From UBA1724 sp963621575 (GTDB taxonomy: Bacteria > Verrucomicrobiota > Lentisphaeria > Oligosphaerales > Oligosphaeraceae): a stretch of DNA of 31,773 nucleotides. The stretch's first letter is position 1. Every line of letters starts with the position of its first letter. The DNA lies in assembly GCA_963621575.1 (NCBI GenBank), contig CAVFEH010000022.1:1-31773 (forward strand). Reading direction: 5' to 3'. Positions 1 through 8,007 of this stretch are shown in pieces. A program made the position numbers and the translations under genes. Below the pieces are notes generated by a model that did not search any database, was not told the origin of the DNA, and saw only the letters and a list, made by a program, of their open reading frames with translations.

Positions 1-484
1 GGGCTGTCTTGACCTTTCCGAAGGAGTTGGCGGCCTTCTTCTTGCAGAAGAACCGGGAGCACTGTCCGATGATGTCGATGACGCAGTATGCGATGACCAT
101 GTCGAGACGGGGGTGGGGATCGGCGGTTCCCAGCGCCAGGAAGAGCAGGACGGGGAAGGACATGAATTTGTCAGCCAGGGGGTCGAGCCACTGTCCGGCG
201 GGGGTCTTCAGGTCGCAGCCGCGGGCGATGGTGCCGTCGGTGAGATCGGTGATCATCCAAAAGGAGAACCAGAGGATTGCGGTGCCCCAGAACCCCATCA
301 TGGCCAGGATTACGGCGACAAGCCCCTGCGGGAATCTCATGACGGAGATCCCGTTGGGCTGGATGAAGGCGTGTTTTCGGATGAAGGAGCGTCCGCCGGG
401 ATTTTTGACGGCCCATAGGGTGACGCCCCGCTCCAGCGCCAGGAGCATCAGGACGGCGGCGACGATGAGAATGGTCTGGATCAT
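1..484 (-). CDS. CDP-alcohol phosphatidyltransferase, C-terminus cut off by window edge
   Basis: The reading frame is open from the ATG at 484 to the window edge (161 codons visible). It has the full CDP-alcohol phosphotransferase signature D-x2-DG-x2-AR-x8-G-x3-D-x3-D, read as DLTDGTIARG then GQWLDPLADK at about residues 87-113. This site binds metal and CDP-diacylglycerol and moves a phosphatidyl group onto an alcohol in the membrane. Hydrophobic segments lie near residues 2-17 and 60-85. PgsA (phosphatidylglycerophosphate synthase) is the likeliest member, but phosphatidylserine or cardiolipin-type relatives share the motif, so I give no symbol. It is the last visible gene of the minus-strand run and starts 27 bp after the CorC-type gene. 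Family membership is seen directly; the acceptor alcohol is inferred. Confidence 0.85.
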   Translation of the reverse strand, partial: MIQTILIVAAVLMLLALERGVTLWAVKNPGGRSFIRKHAFIQPNGISVMRFPQGLVAVILAMMGFWGTAILWFSFWMITDLTDGTIARGCDLKTPAGQWLDPLADKFMSFPVLLFLALGTADPHPRLDMVIAYCVIDIIGQCSRFFCKKKAANSFGKVKTA

Positions 485-511
485 GGTGGGAAAAAGACGT
501 GCGGGAGAGAC

Positions 512-1777
512 CTACTCGGCCATGCGCCGGATTTTCAGAGTGATGAGGCGGCGCGGGGAGGCGCGGAGAATCTCCGCCTGGAGGAACGGCGTCTCTACCT
601 TTTCCCCTGTCTTGGGGATCCGTCCGAGGGTGGCCATAATATAGCCAGCCAAAGTGTCATACCCCTCGTCCTCGGGAATCTCCAGATCCAGGGCGTTGTT
701 CACCTCCCAGATGGTGGTGCGCGCGTCCACGGTGAGGGAGCCGTCGGCGTCGGGGGTGGCCTGCTGGAGGGGCTGGGTGCGGTCGTATTCGTCCTCGATC
801 TCGCCCACGATCTCCTCCAGGATGTCCTCGATGGTGATGATGCCGCCGGTGCCGCCGTATTCGTCCAGGACCACGGCCAGGTGGTTGTGCCTGCTCCGGA
901 ATTCCTTGAGGAGGTCCGCGATCTTCTTGGTCTCGGGGATGAAGAGGGGCGGACGGGAGAAGGCGGAGACCGCCTGGGTGTTGGCGACCTTCTCTTCATC
1001 CAGGAGGTCCTTGGCGTAGAGGATGCCGGTGATGGCGTCGATGGACTTCCGGTAGACGGGGATGCGGGAGTGCCCGGTGCGGGCGATGAGCGCCTTCGCC
1101 TCGGCCACGGTGGCGTCCTGGTTGATGGCATCGATGTCCACCCGGGGGGTCATGATTTCGTGGACGAGAGTGATGTCCAGGTTCATGACGCCGGTGAGCA
1201 TCCGCTTCTCTTCCAGCTTCAGGTCGTCTTCGGGGGCGGCGGGATCGGATTCCTCGGCGTCGTCCTCTTCCACCAGCGAACGGATGGCGTCTTCCGTGGT
1301 GACGGTGTTTTTCGTGTCGTCGGCGCCGGATTCGTCGCGCTTGTCTTCCAGGGCCTGGAAGGGCCATCCCAGGAAGGCGAGGAGCCGCGCGGGGGGGACG
1401 GCCGCGGCAATGACGCGTGCGGTCGCGGGGAGCGGCAGCCGCTGCTGGAGGAGCAGCTGGAGGACCTCCAGGAGGAGGAATGTGGCGACACAGAGGGTGC
1501 TGCGTCCCCAGACGGGCCAGGAGGAATTGCAGAACCAGAGGGTTGCCAGGACGACGGAAGCGGCGGCGCAGAGCGCGGCCTCCCATTGGAGGGCAACGCG
1601 CAGGACCAGCTTGCGCTCCAGGACATCCTCCAGACGTTCGGAGAGCTGGCGGTGATTCTCGCGGAGCTTCCGCAGCTGCGCGCGTCCAAAGAGTGAGAGG
1701 AGGTGGTTTGCCAGGAGGAAGAAATGCGCGAGGATGGCCAGCAGGAGGGCCAGGAGGAAGAGGAGTGGATTTGACAT
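512..1777 (-). CDS. CorC/TlyC (HlyC) family CBS-domain membrane protein
   Basis: This 421-residue protein has hydrophobic segments at about 3-27, 63-84, 91-109 and 121-141, an acidic linker (about 146-190), a CBS pair (about 205-325) and a CorC_HlyC domain (about 335-418). Diagnostic stretches are EIMTPRVDI, GHSRIPVYR, LDEYGGTGGIITIEDILEE and EIEDEYD. Family members are linked to magnesium or cobalt efflux and membrane ion homeostasis, with CBS domains binding adenine nucleotides. The N-terminal membrane part is only a loose DUF21/CNNM match, and I could not confirm its signature residues. A gene of this kind next to ybeY is common in many bacteria, often called corC. The start is the ATG at 1777. 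The nearest purine-rich Shine-Dalgarno-like sequence lies about 17 nt upstream, inside a hairpin. Confidence 0.88.
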   Translation of the reverse strand: MSNPLLFLLALLLAILAHFFLLANHLLSLFGRAQLRKLRENHRQLSERLEDVLERKLVLRVALQWEAALCAAASVVLATLWFCNSSWPVWGRSTLCVATFLLLEVLQLLLQQRLPLPATARVIAAAVPPARLLAFLGWPFQALEDKRDESGADDTKNTVTTEDAIRSLVEEDDAEESDPAAPEDDLKLEEKRMLTGVMNLDITLVHEIMTPRVDIDAINQDATVAEAKALIARTGHSRIPVYRKSIDAITGILYAKDLLDEEKVANTQAVSAFSRPPLFIPETKKIADLLKEFRSRHNHLAVVLDEYGGTGGIITIEDILEEIVGEIEDEYDRTQPLQQATPDADGSLTVDARTTIWEVNNALDLEIPEDEGYDTLAGYIMATLGRIPKTGEKVETPFLQAEILRASPRRLITLKIRRMAE

Positions 1778-1794
1778 ATTGGGGCCAGGGGCCG

Positions 1795-1837
1795 GCCTCC
1801 CGCCGTGGAAGGTGTGTGGTTGACGTTGGCGGGAGGC
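1795..1837 (-). other. 10-bp perfect inverted repeat upstream of the CorC-type gene
   Basis: GCCTCCCGCC at 1795-1804 is perfectly complementary to GGCGGGAGGC at 1828-1837, with a 23-nt loop. It lies in the 118-bp gap between ybeY and the CorC-type gene. On the minus strand the second arm contains GGGAGG about 17 nt before the ATG, so the hairpin would hide the only Shine-Dalgarno-like sequence. No T-run follows, so a classical intrinsic terminator is not supported. Confidence 0.5.
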
Positions 1838-1895
1838 TGTGTGCGCGGCCAGGTGGCGTCGGTGGGTTCTGGGTTGCTTTGGGACAGGGAAATGC

Positions 1896-2396
1896 CTACG
1901 CCAGGAAATCCTGGAGGGAGAATCCGGCGGCTTCGGCCGCGTGGAGGAGACGGTCCTCTTCGGCGCGCATGACGGCGCGTTCCTCGGGGGAGTGGTCGTC
2001 CAGGCCGGTCAGGTGGAGCAGTCCGTGGACGGCATACCGGAAGAGTTCCCGGGAGGGCGGTTCCCGGAATTGCGGGGCCTGCCGCCGGGCGACCTCGGGG
2101 CAGATGTAGATCTCGGCGAGGGTGGGGATTCCCAGGAGCTCCTGGGGGAGCAGGGGGATGGCTTCCCCGGGGGCGGGCCGCAGATCGTAGGTGATGACGT
2201 CTGTGGCTCCCTCGTGCTTCAGGTGCAGGCGGTTGAGCTTCACCATGCGGGGGACGGTGACCAGGATGAACTGGATCTCGCCGGGATTTCGGCAGGGCAG
2301 GCCGGTTTCGGGGAGGATTGCCTGTAGGGCCTTCTGGTAGCCGGAGAGGTTCCGGACTTTCCGGAGGCTTGGCATTTTGAAAACGGAGAGGATCAT
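1896..2396 (-). CDS. ybeY: YbeY endoribonuclease / 16S rRNA maturation factor
   Basis: This 166-residue protein is the usual size for YbeY. The zinc-binding signature H-G-x-L-H-L-x-G-x-D-H reads HGLLHLTGLDDH in the last third. The upstream region has the usual N-x-x-H...T-D-V-I-T-Y-D pattern (HEGATDVITYD). YbeY is a single-strand endoribonuclease that acts in 16S rRNA 3'-end maturation and ribosome quality control. The ATG start overlaps the stop of the upstream 7TM-HD gene as ATGA (2393-2396), which suggests translational coupling. The order 7TM-HD, ybeY, corC-like is widely conserved in bacteria and supports the call. Confidence 0.95.
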   Translation of the reverse strand: MILSVFKMPSLRKVRNLSGYQKALQAILPETGLPCRNPGEIQFILVTVPRMVKLNRLHLKHEGATDVITYDLRPAPGEAIPLLPQELLGIPTLAEIYICPEVARRQAPQFREPPSRELFRYAVHGLLHLTGLDDHSPEERAVMRAEEDRLLHAAEAAGFSLQDFLA

Positions 2397-4060
2397 CGGG
2401 TGCGGTATTCCGGCCGCGCGTGGAAGTGGAAGAGGATGGTCTCCCGGAAGCTTCTTGCCATGACGGCCAGTTCACGGGTCGTCAGATCCACGTTGTCCAG
2501 CTGATGGTCGTTGTAGTTCTTTCGGAAGACGGAGGCGATGCGGTCGTCAATGGCCTTGACCAGGATTGCGGGATCCTTCCCGCCGAAGTGCTGGGAGAGG
2601 ATCTCCAGGTAACGGGCGGTGGCCTTGTTGGGATCCTGGCCCCCGGCGGGTTCTTCCAGGAGCTCCCGGGCTACCTTGGAGAGGTCGGGCTTGGTGGAGA
2701 GCAGGGCGCGGACGGCGGCCTCGGAGCTGTCGGCCAGGGAGAGGATGGCAACTTCCCGGGAGTCGTAGGGTTTCTGGGGGTAGCGGAAGCGTTCTTCGGA
2801 GGGCGGGGCCTCGTGCCGTTCGGCCGCCTGGTCGCAGGCTTTTTTGTAGAAGTGCTCCAGGAGGGTGTTCCCGTGATGCTGACGGATGGCGGGGAAGATC
2901 AGCGGCGAGAGGTGGTATTTCGTGGCCAGCTGGACGCCGTGGAAGGTGTGCTCGAAGATGAGGCTTGCGCTCTCCTCGGGAGAGAGGCTGGTCTCCAGGG
3001 GGTTGTTGCCACCCGTCATGTTCTCGGCGAAGTACTGCGGGGCGAAGAGCTTCCCGACATCGTGGTAGAGGGCCATGACGTGGACGAGCTTTGCGTCTGC
3101 GCCGATGAGGGAGGCGGCATTGGTGGCCATCTCCGCCACGTCCAGGGAGTGCTGGTAGGTGCCCGGGGCCTCGGTGCGCAGCCGCTGCAGCAGCGGCGTA
3201 TTCACATCCGTGAGTTCCGCCAGGGTCATGGGGGTGGGCAGCCGGAAGAGGAGTTCCAGCATGGGCAGGAAGAGCATGCATGCCAGTCCGGTGAGGAATC
3301 CCTGAGAGAATCCGGAGAGGAGGGTCCATCGTGCCAGATGGGTCAAGTCGATGGGGCCGGCGCCGGTGGAGGGCGCGAAGTAGTACGCCAGCAGGCCCGC
3401 CACCGCGATGAGCGCTCCCTGCATGAGGCCGTGGGTCAGGTATCGGATTCGGAGGCTGATGTCCCGGAAGCAGGGGATTGCGCCCATGGAGACGATGAGG
3501 GCGAAGATGAAGAGCTGGTAGGGGTTGTCGTCCGGCTGGAGCCGGATTTGGAGGGGCAGGAGTGCCGCCTGGAGGATTGCGGTGCATACGGCGGTGCGGG
3601 CATCCAGGAGGTTCACCAGGATTGCGGGGAAGAAGGAGAGCGGCAGGATCGCCAGCATCTGCCAGGAGCGGTCGGTGGGCAGGGAGGGCGATCGGACGAT
3701 GGCGAAGATGGCGGCGAGCTCCAGCAGCAGGGATAGTGAGACCAGGAGGAATTCCTTTCGCTTGGGGACGGGGCGTGCGGTGCGCCAGGGGCTGTTGAGG
3801 GCGAGCTGGAAGAGTGTGAGGAAGAGTCCCAGTACCAGGAGGAAGAGGAGGAATTCCGGATTCTTGAGGCGTTCGTGGACGGTATGCCCCTGTGTCATGG
3901 GGAGCCGGAAGGCGGCTCCGGCGAGCCATACGACCAGGAAGAGGAAGGCCCCCAGGGTGTTTTCCCGGTCGAAGAAGCGCCCGCTCCAGGAGAGTGCTTT
4001 CCGGGAGCGGTTGAGGCTCTCCTGGCAGGAGGCCTTCAGTCCCTCGCGGAATTGCTCCAT
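2393..4060 (-). CDS. PgpH-type 7TM-HD phosphodiesterase lacking the extracellular HDED domain
   Basis: The C-terminal HD domain (about residues 280-500) closely matches PgpH/YqfF c-di-AMP phosphodiesterases: APGTYQHSLDVAE, LYHDVGK (H333, D334), NPLETSLSPEESA, RQHHG and LADSSEA (D444). Before it come one membrane segment (about 35-53) and several more between about 68 and 275. Family proteins normally carry a large extracellular 7TMR-HDED domain after the first membrane helix and reach 700-850 residues. Here only about 15 residues separate the first two helices and the protein is 555 residues. I chose the ATG at 4060 because GAGGAGGAG lies about 6 nt upstream. An ATG at 4147 would add 29 residues rich in Asn, Arg and Pro and has no visible ribosome site. 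Activity as a c-di-AMP hydrolase is inferred from the family. Confidence 0.88.
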   Translation of the reverse strand: MEQFREGLKASCQESLNRSRKALSWSGRFFDRENTLGAFLFLVVWLAGAAFRLPMTQGHTVHERLKNPEFLLFLLVLGLFLTLFQLALNSPWRTARPVPKRKEFLLVSLSLLLELAAIFAIVRSPSLPTDRSWQMLAILPLSFFPAILVNLLDARTAVCTAILQAALLPLQIRLQPDDNPYQLFIFALIVSMGAIPCFRDISLRIRYLTHGLMQGALIAVAGLLAYYFAPSTGAGPIDLTHLARWTLLSGFSQGFLTGLACMLFLPMLELLFRLPTPMTLAELTDVNTPLLQRLRTEAPGTYQHSLDVAEMATNAASLIGADAKLVHVMALYHDVGKLFAPQYFAENMTGGNNPLETSLSPEESASLIFEHTFHGVQLATKYHLSPLIFPAIRQHHGNTLLEHFYKKACDQAAERHEAPPSEERFRYPQKPYDSREVAILSLADSSEAAVRALLSTKPDLSKVARELLEEPAGGQDPNKATARYLEILSQHFGGKDPAILVKAIDDRIASVFRKNYNDHQLDNVDLTTRELAVMARSFRETILFHFHARPEYRTR

Positions 4061-4218
4061 GCGGGTCTCCTCCTCGTCCCGGGTGAGGGGCGTGGGAGGC
4101 GGAAGGGAGTCCGCCCGGTTTTGCCTGGTGGAATTGTGGTTCGCCATGGGGGGTGGTTGGGGATGGTGGAGCATCCTCCGCCCTGCGGGGGACAAGTCCG
4201 CGCAGCGCGGAGGCCGTC

Positions 4219-4252
4219 GGGGCAGACGCGGCGGCGGCGGCACGTCTGCCCC
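4219..4252. other. 10-bp perfect inverted repeat downstream of the M18 gene
   Basis: GGGGCAGACG (4219-4228) pairs perfectly with CGTCTGCCCC (4243-4252) across a 14-nt loop of CGG repeats. It lies 17 bp past the aminopeptidase stop codon, between it and the 7TM-HD gene. A second small palindrome, CCGCGC-A-GCGCGG, is at 4198-4210. No T-tract follows on the minus strand, so this may be a factor-dependent terminator or an mRNA-stabilising hairpin. Confidence 0.4.
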
Positions 4253-4268
4253 CGTGGGTCTTTGCTGG

Positions 4269-5729
4269 CTACGCCATGGCCAGGAAGGCCATGTAGCCCT
4301 TGTAGGCCATGTACACGTCGATCTTTCCGGCGATTTCCCAAGGCGCGTGCATGCAGAGCAGTCCCACGCCGCAGTCGACCACCTCGATGCCGAAGCGCGC
4401 CATATAGAGGGCGATGGTGCCGCCGCCGCCCACATCGGGCATGCCAAGCTCGCACATCTGCCAGAGGACGCCGTTGTCGTTGAAGACCTTGCGGACCTGC
4501 GCCATGTATTCGGCGCTGGCGTCGGAAGCGCCGCCCTTGCCGCCGTGGCCGTCGTATTTGTTGACCTGCAGACCGCAGTTGAGGCGCCCCATGTTGCCGT
4601 TGGAGTTGACGCCCTTGTAGTCGGGGTCGGCCAGGGTGCCCACGTCAGCGGAGAGCATCTTGGTGTGCTCCAGGGCGCGGCGGACGGTCAGGTCGCTGTA
4701 GGTCTTGTCGCAGGCGGCGACAAGCTCGGCCACGGAGTTGGGCAGGAAGGTGGAATCCATTCCGGTGCGCCCGTAGGAGCCGATCTCCTCCTTGTCCACG
4801 ATGAGCGCGCCCAGGGTGCGGCGGGGGACGCCGGGGAAGTCGAGGACCGCGCGGGCTGCGGCGTAGGAGCAGACACGGTCGTCCTGGCCGTAACCCAGGA
4901 TCATGGAGCGGTCCAGCCCCAGCTCGCGGGCGCGGCCGGCGGGGACCACTTCCAGCTCGGCGCTGGCGAAGTCCTCCTCTTCGATGCCGTAGAGGTCCTT
5001 CAGCAGCCGCAGGATGTTCAGCTTGGCCTTGCAGGGGACGTCCTTGTCATCGTGGGCCTTGTCCACGGGACGGGAGCCGAAGACCACGTTGAGGCGCTCG
5101 CCGCGGACACCCTCATGCATGGTCTTCTTGGATTGATCCACGTCCAGGTGGGGCAGGATGTCGGTGATGCAGAAGACGGGATCCCCGGGGCCGTCGCCGA
5201 TGGCCACATCCACCTTGGTGCCGTCGCGGCGGATGATGACGCCGTAGAGTGCCAGGGGGATGGTGAGCCACTGGTAGTGTTTGATGCCGCCGTAGTAGTG
5301 GGTGTCGAGGAGGACCAGTTCTTCGTCCTGGTAGAGGGGGTAGGGCTTCAGGTCCAGGCGGGGGCAATCGGCGTGTCCGCCCACCAGGTTGAGGCCATTT
5401 TCCAGCGGCTCGGCGCCGATGCGGGCCAGCAGCAGGGTCTTCCCGTCCATGGAGCGGTAGACGCCGTCGCCTGGCTTGAGGGATGCCTTCTTGTCGTGTC
5501 CCAGCTGGTCCAGGTCGCGGAAGCCACGCTTTTTCGCAAGATCCAGGAGCTGGTCGTGGACCCGCCGCTCGGTCTTGGTGGTGGAGAGGAAGTCGATGTA
5601 GTCGGCGCAGTACCCCTCCAGGATCTGCTCTTCGCCCTCGGCCAGCTTGTCCCAGCCGGGCTCTCGCTTCCACAGGCTGCTCTTGGAGGGTTTTTCTTTC
5701 TTTTCCTTCTTTTCCTTCTTTTCGCTCAT
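4269..5729 (-). CDS. M18 family aspartyl aminopeptidase
   Basis: This 486-residue cytosolic metallo-aminopeptidase has all expected metal ligands and catalytic residues: GGHADCPRLDLKP (H119), GQDDR (D283/D284), DKEEIGS (E314/E315), SADVG (D362) and a C-terminal MHAPWE (H461). M18 enzymes cut acidic or other N-terminal residues from peptides, usually as large oligomers. The ATG at 5729 was chosen because AAGGAG lies about 10 nt upstream and the M18 homology starts soon after. The same frame stays open much further upstream, but that part overlaps the ligase gene and shows no homology. The first 16 residues are an odd Lys/Glu run (KKE repeats) from a 9-bp DNA repeat. The gene lies 50 bp after the PaaK-like gene and is probably cotranscribed. 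Confidence 0.94.
   Translation of the reverse strand: MSEKKEKKEKKEKPSKSSLWKREPGWDKLAEGEEQILEGYCADYIDFLSTTKTERRVHDQLLDLAKKRGFRDLDQLGHDKKASLKPGDGVYRSMDGKTLLLARIGAEPLENGLNLVGGHADCPRLDLKPYPLYQDEELVLLDTHYYGGIKHYQWLTIPLALYGVIIRRDGTKVDVAIGDGPGDPVFCITDILPHLDVDQSKKTMHEGVRGERLNVVFGSRPVDKAHDDKDVPCKAKLNILRLLKDLYGIEEEDFASAELEVVPAGRARELGLDRSMILGYGQDDRVCSYAAARAVLDFPGVPRRTLGALIVDKEEIGSYGRTGMDSTFLPNSVAELVAACDKTYSDLTVRRALEHTKMLSADVGTLADPDYKGVNSNGNMGRLNCGLQVNKYDGHGGKGGASDASAEYMAQVRKVFNDNGVLWQMCELGMPDVGGGGTIALYMARFGIEVVDCGVGLLCMHAPWEIAGKIDVYMAYKGYMAFLAMA
5691..5722 (-). repeat. 9-bp microsatellite encoding KKE repeats
   Basis: The start of the M18 gene is an almost pure purine tract on the coding strand, built from repeats of AAGAAGGAA. 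It encodes Lys-Lys-Glu about three times. The repeat length is a multiple of three, so copy-number change would alter the charged N-terminal tail without a frameshift. Confidence 0.75.
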
Positions 5730-5779
5730 GGTGGTGGGGACTCCTTGCGTTGTTTTTCGGGGATGAAAGAGGAGGGGCG

Positions 5780-7075
5780 TTATTTCTGGACGCGCACGAC
5801 GCGCTTGGCCTTTCCCTCGGAGCGGGGGAGAGTGCCGGGGGCGAAGACATCGCCCTTGGGGGAGAATCCCAGGCGCTCTTTCAGGTGCTTGGCCACAGTG
5901 AAGCCGGTGACGCCTTCCTGGGCCTCCACATTGATGCGGATGTCGGTGAGGCCGTCGTGCTCCTCCAAGATGATCTGGTATTCGGGGAGGACGCCGGGGA
6001 TCTCCAGGAGCGCCTGCTCCACCTGCCGCGGGAAGAAGTTGACGCCCTTGATGATGAGCATGTCGTCCAGGCGACCGGTGATGCGGTCCAGCCGGAGGCT
6101 GGTGCGTCCGCAGGCGCAGGGCTTCCGGGAGAGGATGCGGGAGATGTCGCGGGTGCGGAAGCGGAAGACGGGGAGCGCCTCGCGGGTGAGCGCGGTGAAG
6201 ACCACGTCGCCGTATTCGCCGTCGGGCAGCGGCTTGCCCGTCTCGGGGTCGACGATTTCGGTGATGTACTGGTCTTCCCAGACATGGATTCCGCAGTGTG
6301 CCTGGCAGTCCATTCCGGTGGTTCCCACGCCGCCGGTCTCTGTCATGCCGTAGATGTCGAAGGCCTGGATTTCGGCGCGTTTCTCGATCTTCCTCCGCAT
6401 TTCGTCGGAGAAGGTCTCGGAGCCGAAGATGCCGATCTTGAGGTCGGGAAAATCCACGCCCATCTTGTCGGCCACCTCGATGATGCGCGCCATGTAGGAG
6501 ACCACGCAGCCGATGCCCTTCGCCTTGAAGTCGTGGAGCAGCTGGATCTGCCGCGGGGTGTTTCCGCTGGAGGTGGGGACGGCGAAGAGGTTCGCGGCCC
6601 GTGCGCCGTGGTAGAATCCGAAGCCGCCGTTGAAGAGTCCGAAGGTGGGGGTGATCTGGATGCCGTCGCCGGGGTGGAGGCCGGCCATGCGGTAGCAGCG
6701 CGCCATGCATTCGCCCCACTGTTCCAGGTCTGCCTGGGTGTATGGCATGACCACGGGGACGCCGGTGGAGCCGCTGGACATGTGGAATTCCCGGAGCTCC
6801 TCCCGGGGGGAGAGGCACATTCCGAGGGGGTAGTTCTGGCGGAAGTCGTCCTTGGTCATGAAGGGCAGCTTCGGCAGGTCCTCCACGCCGTGGACGTCGT
6901 CGGGATGCACGCCGTGGGCGTCCAGCTTCTTGCGGAAGTATTCGCTCTTCTCGTAGGCCCGGTGGAGCTGGGCGACCAGTCTGCGGTTCTGCAGATCGGT
7001 CAATTCGTCCCGGGACATGGTCTCGTATTTTGGATTCCAGTACTCGCTGGTCCTATGGTCGCAATGGTCGCACAT
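5780..7075 (-). CDS. Phenylacetate-CoA ligase-like adenylate-forming enzyme (copy 1)
   Basis: This 431-residue protein is the usual length for PaaK. It has the AMP-binding P-loop SSGSTG (100-105), the aromatic/Asp core motif YGMTETGG, a TRDIS motif, a Cys pair (CACGR) and the hinge region GRLDDMLIIKGVNFFP that begins the small C-terminal domain. Such enzymes activate an aryl or other carboxylic acid with ATP and pass it to CoA; the substrate cannot be read from sequence. The ATG at 7075 gives the normal PaaK N-terminus. GGGAGGG lies about 8 nt upstream inside a hairpin. The N-terminus has a short CDHCDH motif that I do not recognise as usual for the family. Unlike the copy at 14644-15948, it has no adjacent ACT-domain gene; its neighbours are hisG and the M18 peptidase. 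Confidence 0.9.
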   Translation of the reverse strand: MCDHCDHRTSEYWNPKYETMSRDELTDLQNRRLVAQLHRAYEKSEYFRKKLDAHGVHPDDVHGVEDLPKLPFMTKDDFRQNYPLGMCLSPREELREFHMSSGSTGVPVVMPYTQADLEQWGECMARCYRMAGLHPGDGIQITPTFGLFNGGFGFYHGARAANLFAVPTSSGNTPRQIQLLHDFKAKGIGCVVSYMARIIEVADKMGVDFPDLKIGIFGSETFSDEMRRKIEKRAEIQAFDIYGMTETGGVGTTGMDCQAHCGIHVWEDQYITEIVDPETGKPLPDGEYGDVVFTALTREALPVFRFRTRDISRILSRKPCACGRTSLRLDRITGRLDDMLIIKGVNFFPRQVEQALLEIPGVLPEYQIILEEHDGLTDIRINVEAQEGVTGFTVAKHLKERLGFSPKGDVFAPGTLPRSEGKAKRVVRVQK

Positions 7076-7083
7076 GGGGGTTG

Positions 7084-7102
7084 CCCTCCCTCGCGGGGAG
7101 GG
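7084..7102 (-). promoter_or_regulatory. Hairpin enclosing the ribosome binding site of PaaK-like copy 1
   Basis: On the minus strand, CCCTCCC and GGGAGGG pair perfectly (7 bp) around a 5-nt CGCGA loop. The second arm is the Shine-Dalgarno-like sequence itself, ending 8 nt before the ATG at 7075. In this fold the ribosome site would be masked. That it acts as a translational control is inference. Confidence 0.4.
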
Positions 7103-7131
7103 GGGAGGCATTGGGAGGTTTTGTGAGAAAT

Positions 7132-7980
7132 CTAGAGTCGGCAGGTGCAGATGGCGGAGACGATGATGCCGCTGGCGCCGGCTTCCTCCAGACGGTCGAT
7201 GACGCTGTTGAGTTCGCTGCGCTTCACCATGGATTTGACGGCGGACCATCCCTCCTTGGAGAGGGGGGTGACGGTGGGGGATTCCACGCCGGGGGTGATG
7301 GCGCAGGCGGCCTCCAAGGCTTCCTGGGGGACATTGTAGTCCACAACCACGTAGGCGCGGGCGGTGAGGATCCCCTGGATGCGCTTGAGGAGTGCCTTGA
7401 TCTGGGGGGACTCGGCGGCGCCCGGGTGCCCGATGACCAGGGCCTCGGAGTGCATGACGGGCTCGCCGATGGGGTGGAGCCCGGCCTGCCGCATGGTGGT
7501 GCCGCTTTCGACCACGTCGGCGATGGCGTCAGCCACGCCCAGCCGCACGGAGATCTCCACGGCGCCGTCCAGTTTTACGACGGAGCACTTGAGGCCCTGG
7601 CTGGCGGTGTGGTTCTTGACGATGTTGGGGTAGCTGGTGGCGATGCGGAGGCCGTCGAGCTGCCGGATTTTGGTGACGGGGCTGCCGTTGGGGACGGCGT
7701 AGCAGAAGCGGGACTTTCCGAAGCCCAGGGGAAGGAGCTCCTTTGCCTGGGAGCGCGAGTCGGCCAGCAGATCCCGCCCGGTGATGCCGGCGTCCACGAT
7801 TCCGCCGGAGACATAGACGGCGATGTCGCGGGGGCGCAGGAAAAGGAATTCCACGTCGTTGGCGGAGTCGACGACGGAGAGTTCCTTGTTTTCCCTGCGG
7901 GCCTTGTATCCGGCCTCTTTGATGAGGGAGACGGCCTCCTCGGAGAGGGCGCCCTTGTTGGGAAGTGCGATTCTAAGCAT
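7132..7980 (-). CDS. hisG: ATP phosphoribosyltransferase, long form
   Basis: HisG joins ATP and PRPP in the first step of histidine synthesis. The 282-residue length and the C-terminal region (about 205-282) match the long, hexameric form with a histidine-binding regulatory domain, so no HisZ partner is needed. Visible signatures are the N-terminal LRIALPNKG, the GITGRDLL segment, the PRPP-binding loop DVVESGTTMR (155-164), and a C-terminus with ITPGVESPTV and VSAICTCRL. From memory it resembles the actinobacterial HisG type, as does the HisE domain encoded just upstream. The start is the ATG at 7980, without a clear ribosome site, 27 bp after the stop of the FtsK-like::HisE gene. The pair likely forms one transcript. 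Confidence 0.96.
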   Translation of the reverse strand: MLRIALPNKGALSEEAVSLIKEAGYKARRENKELSVVDSANDVEFLFLRPRDIAVYVSGGIVDAGITGRDLLADSRSQAKELLPLGFGKSRFCYAVPNGSPVTKIRQLDGLRIATSYPNIVKNHTASQGLKCSVVKLDGAVEISVRLGVADAIADVVESGTTMRQAGLHPIGEPVMHSEALVIGHPGAAESPQIKALLKRIQGILTARAYVVVDYNVPQEALEAACAITPGVESPTVTPLSKEGWSAVKSMVKRSELNSVIDRLEEAGASGIIVSAICTCRL

Positions 7981-8007
7981 GGTGGGAAAAGGGTCTTGGC
8001 GGGATGG

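Noticed and set aside
5730..6818. Upstream in-frame extension of the M18 aminopeptidase frame to 6818 as a possible fusion.
   Set aside because: The extension lies out of frame over the PaaK-like gene, is Arg/Pro-rich and has no homology; a good ribosome site precedes the ATG at 5729.
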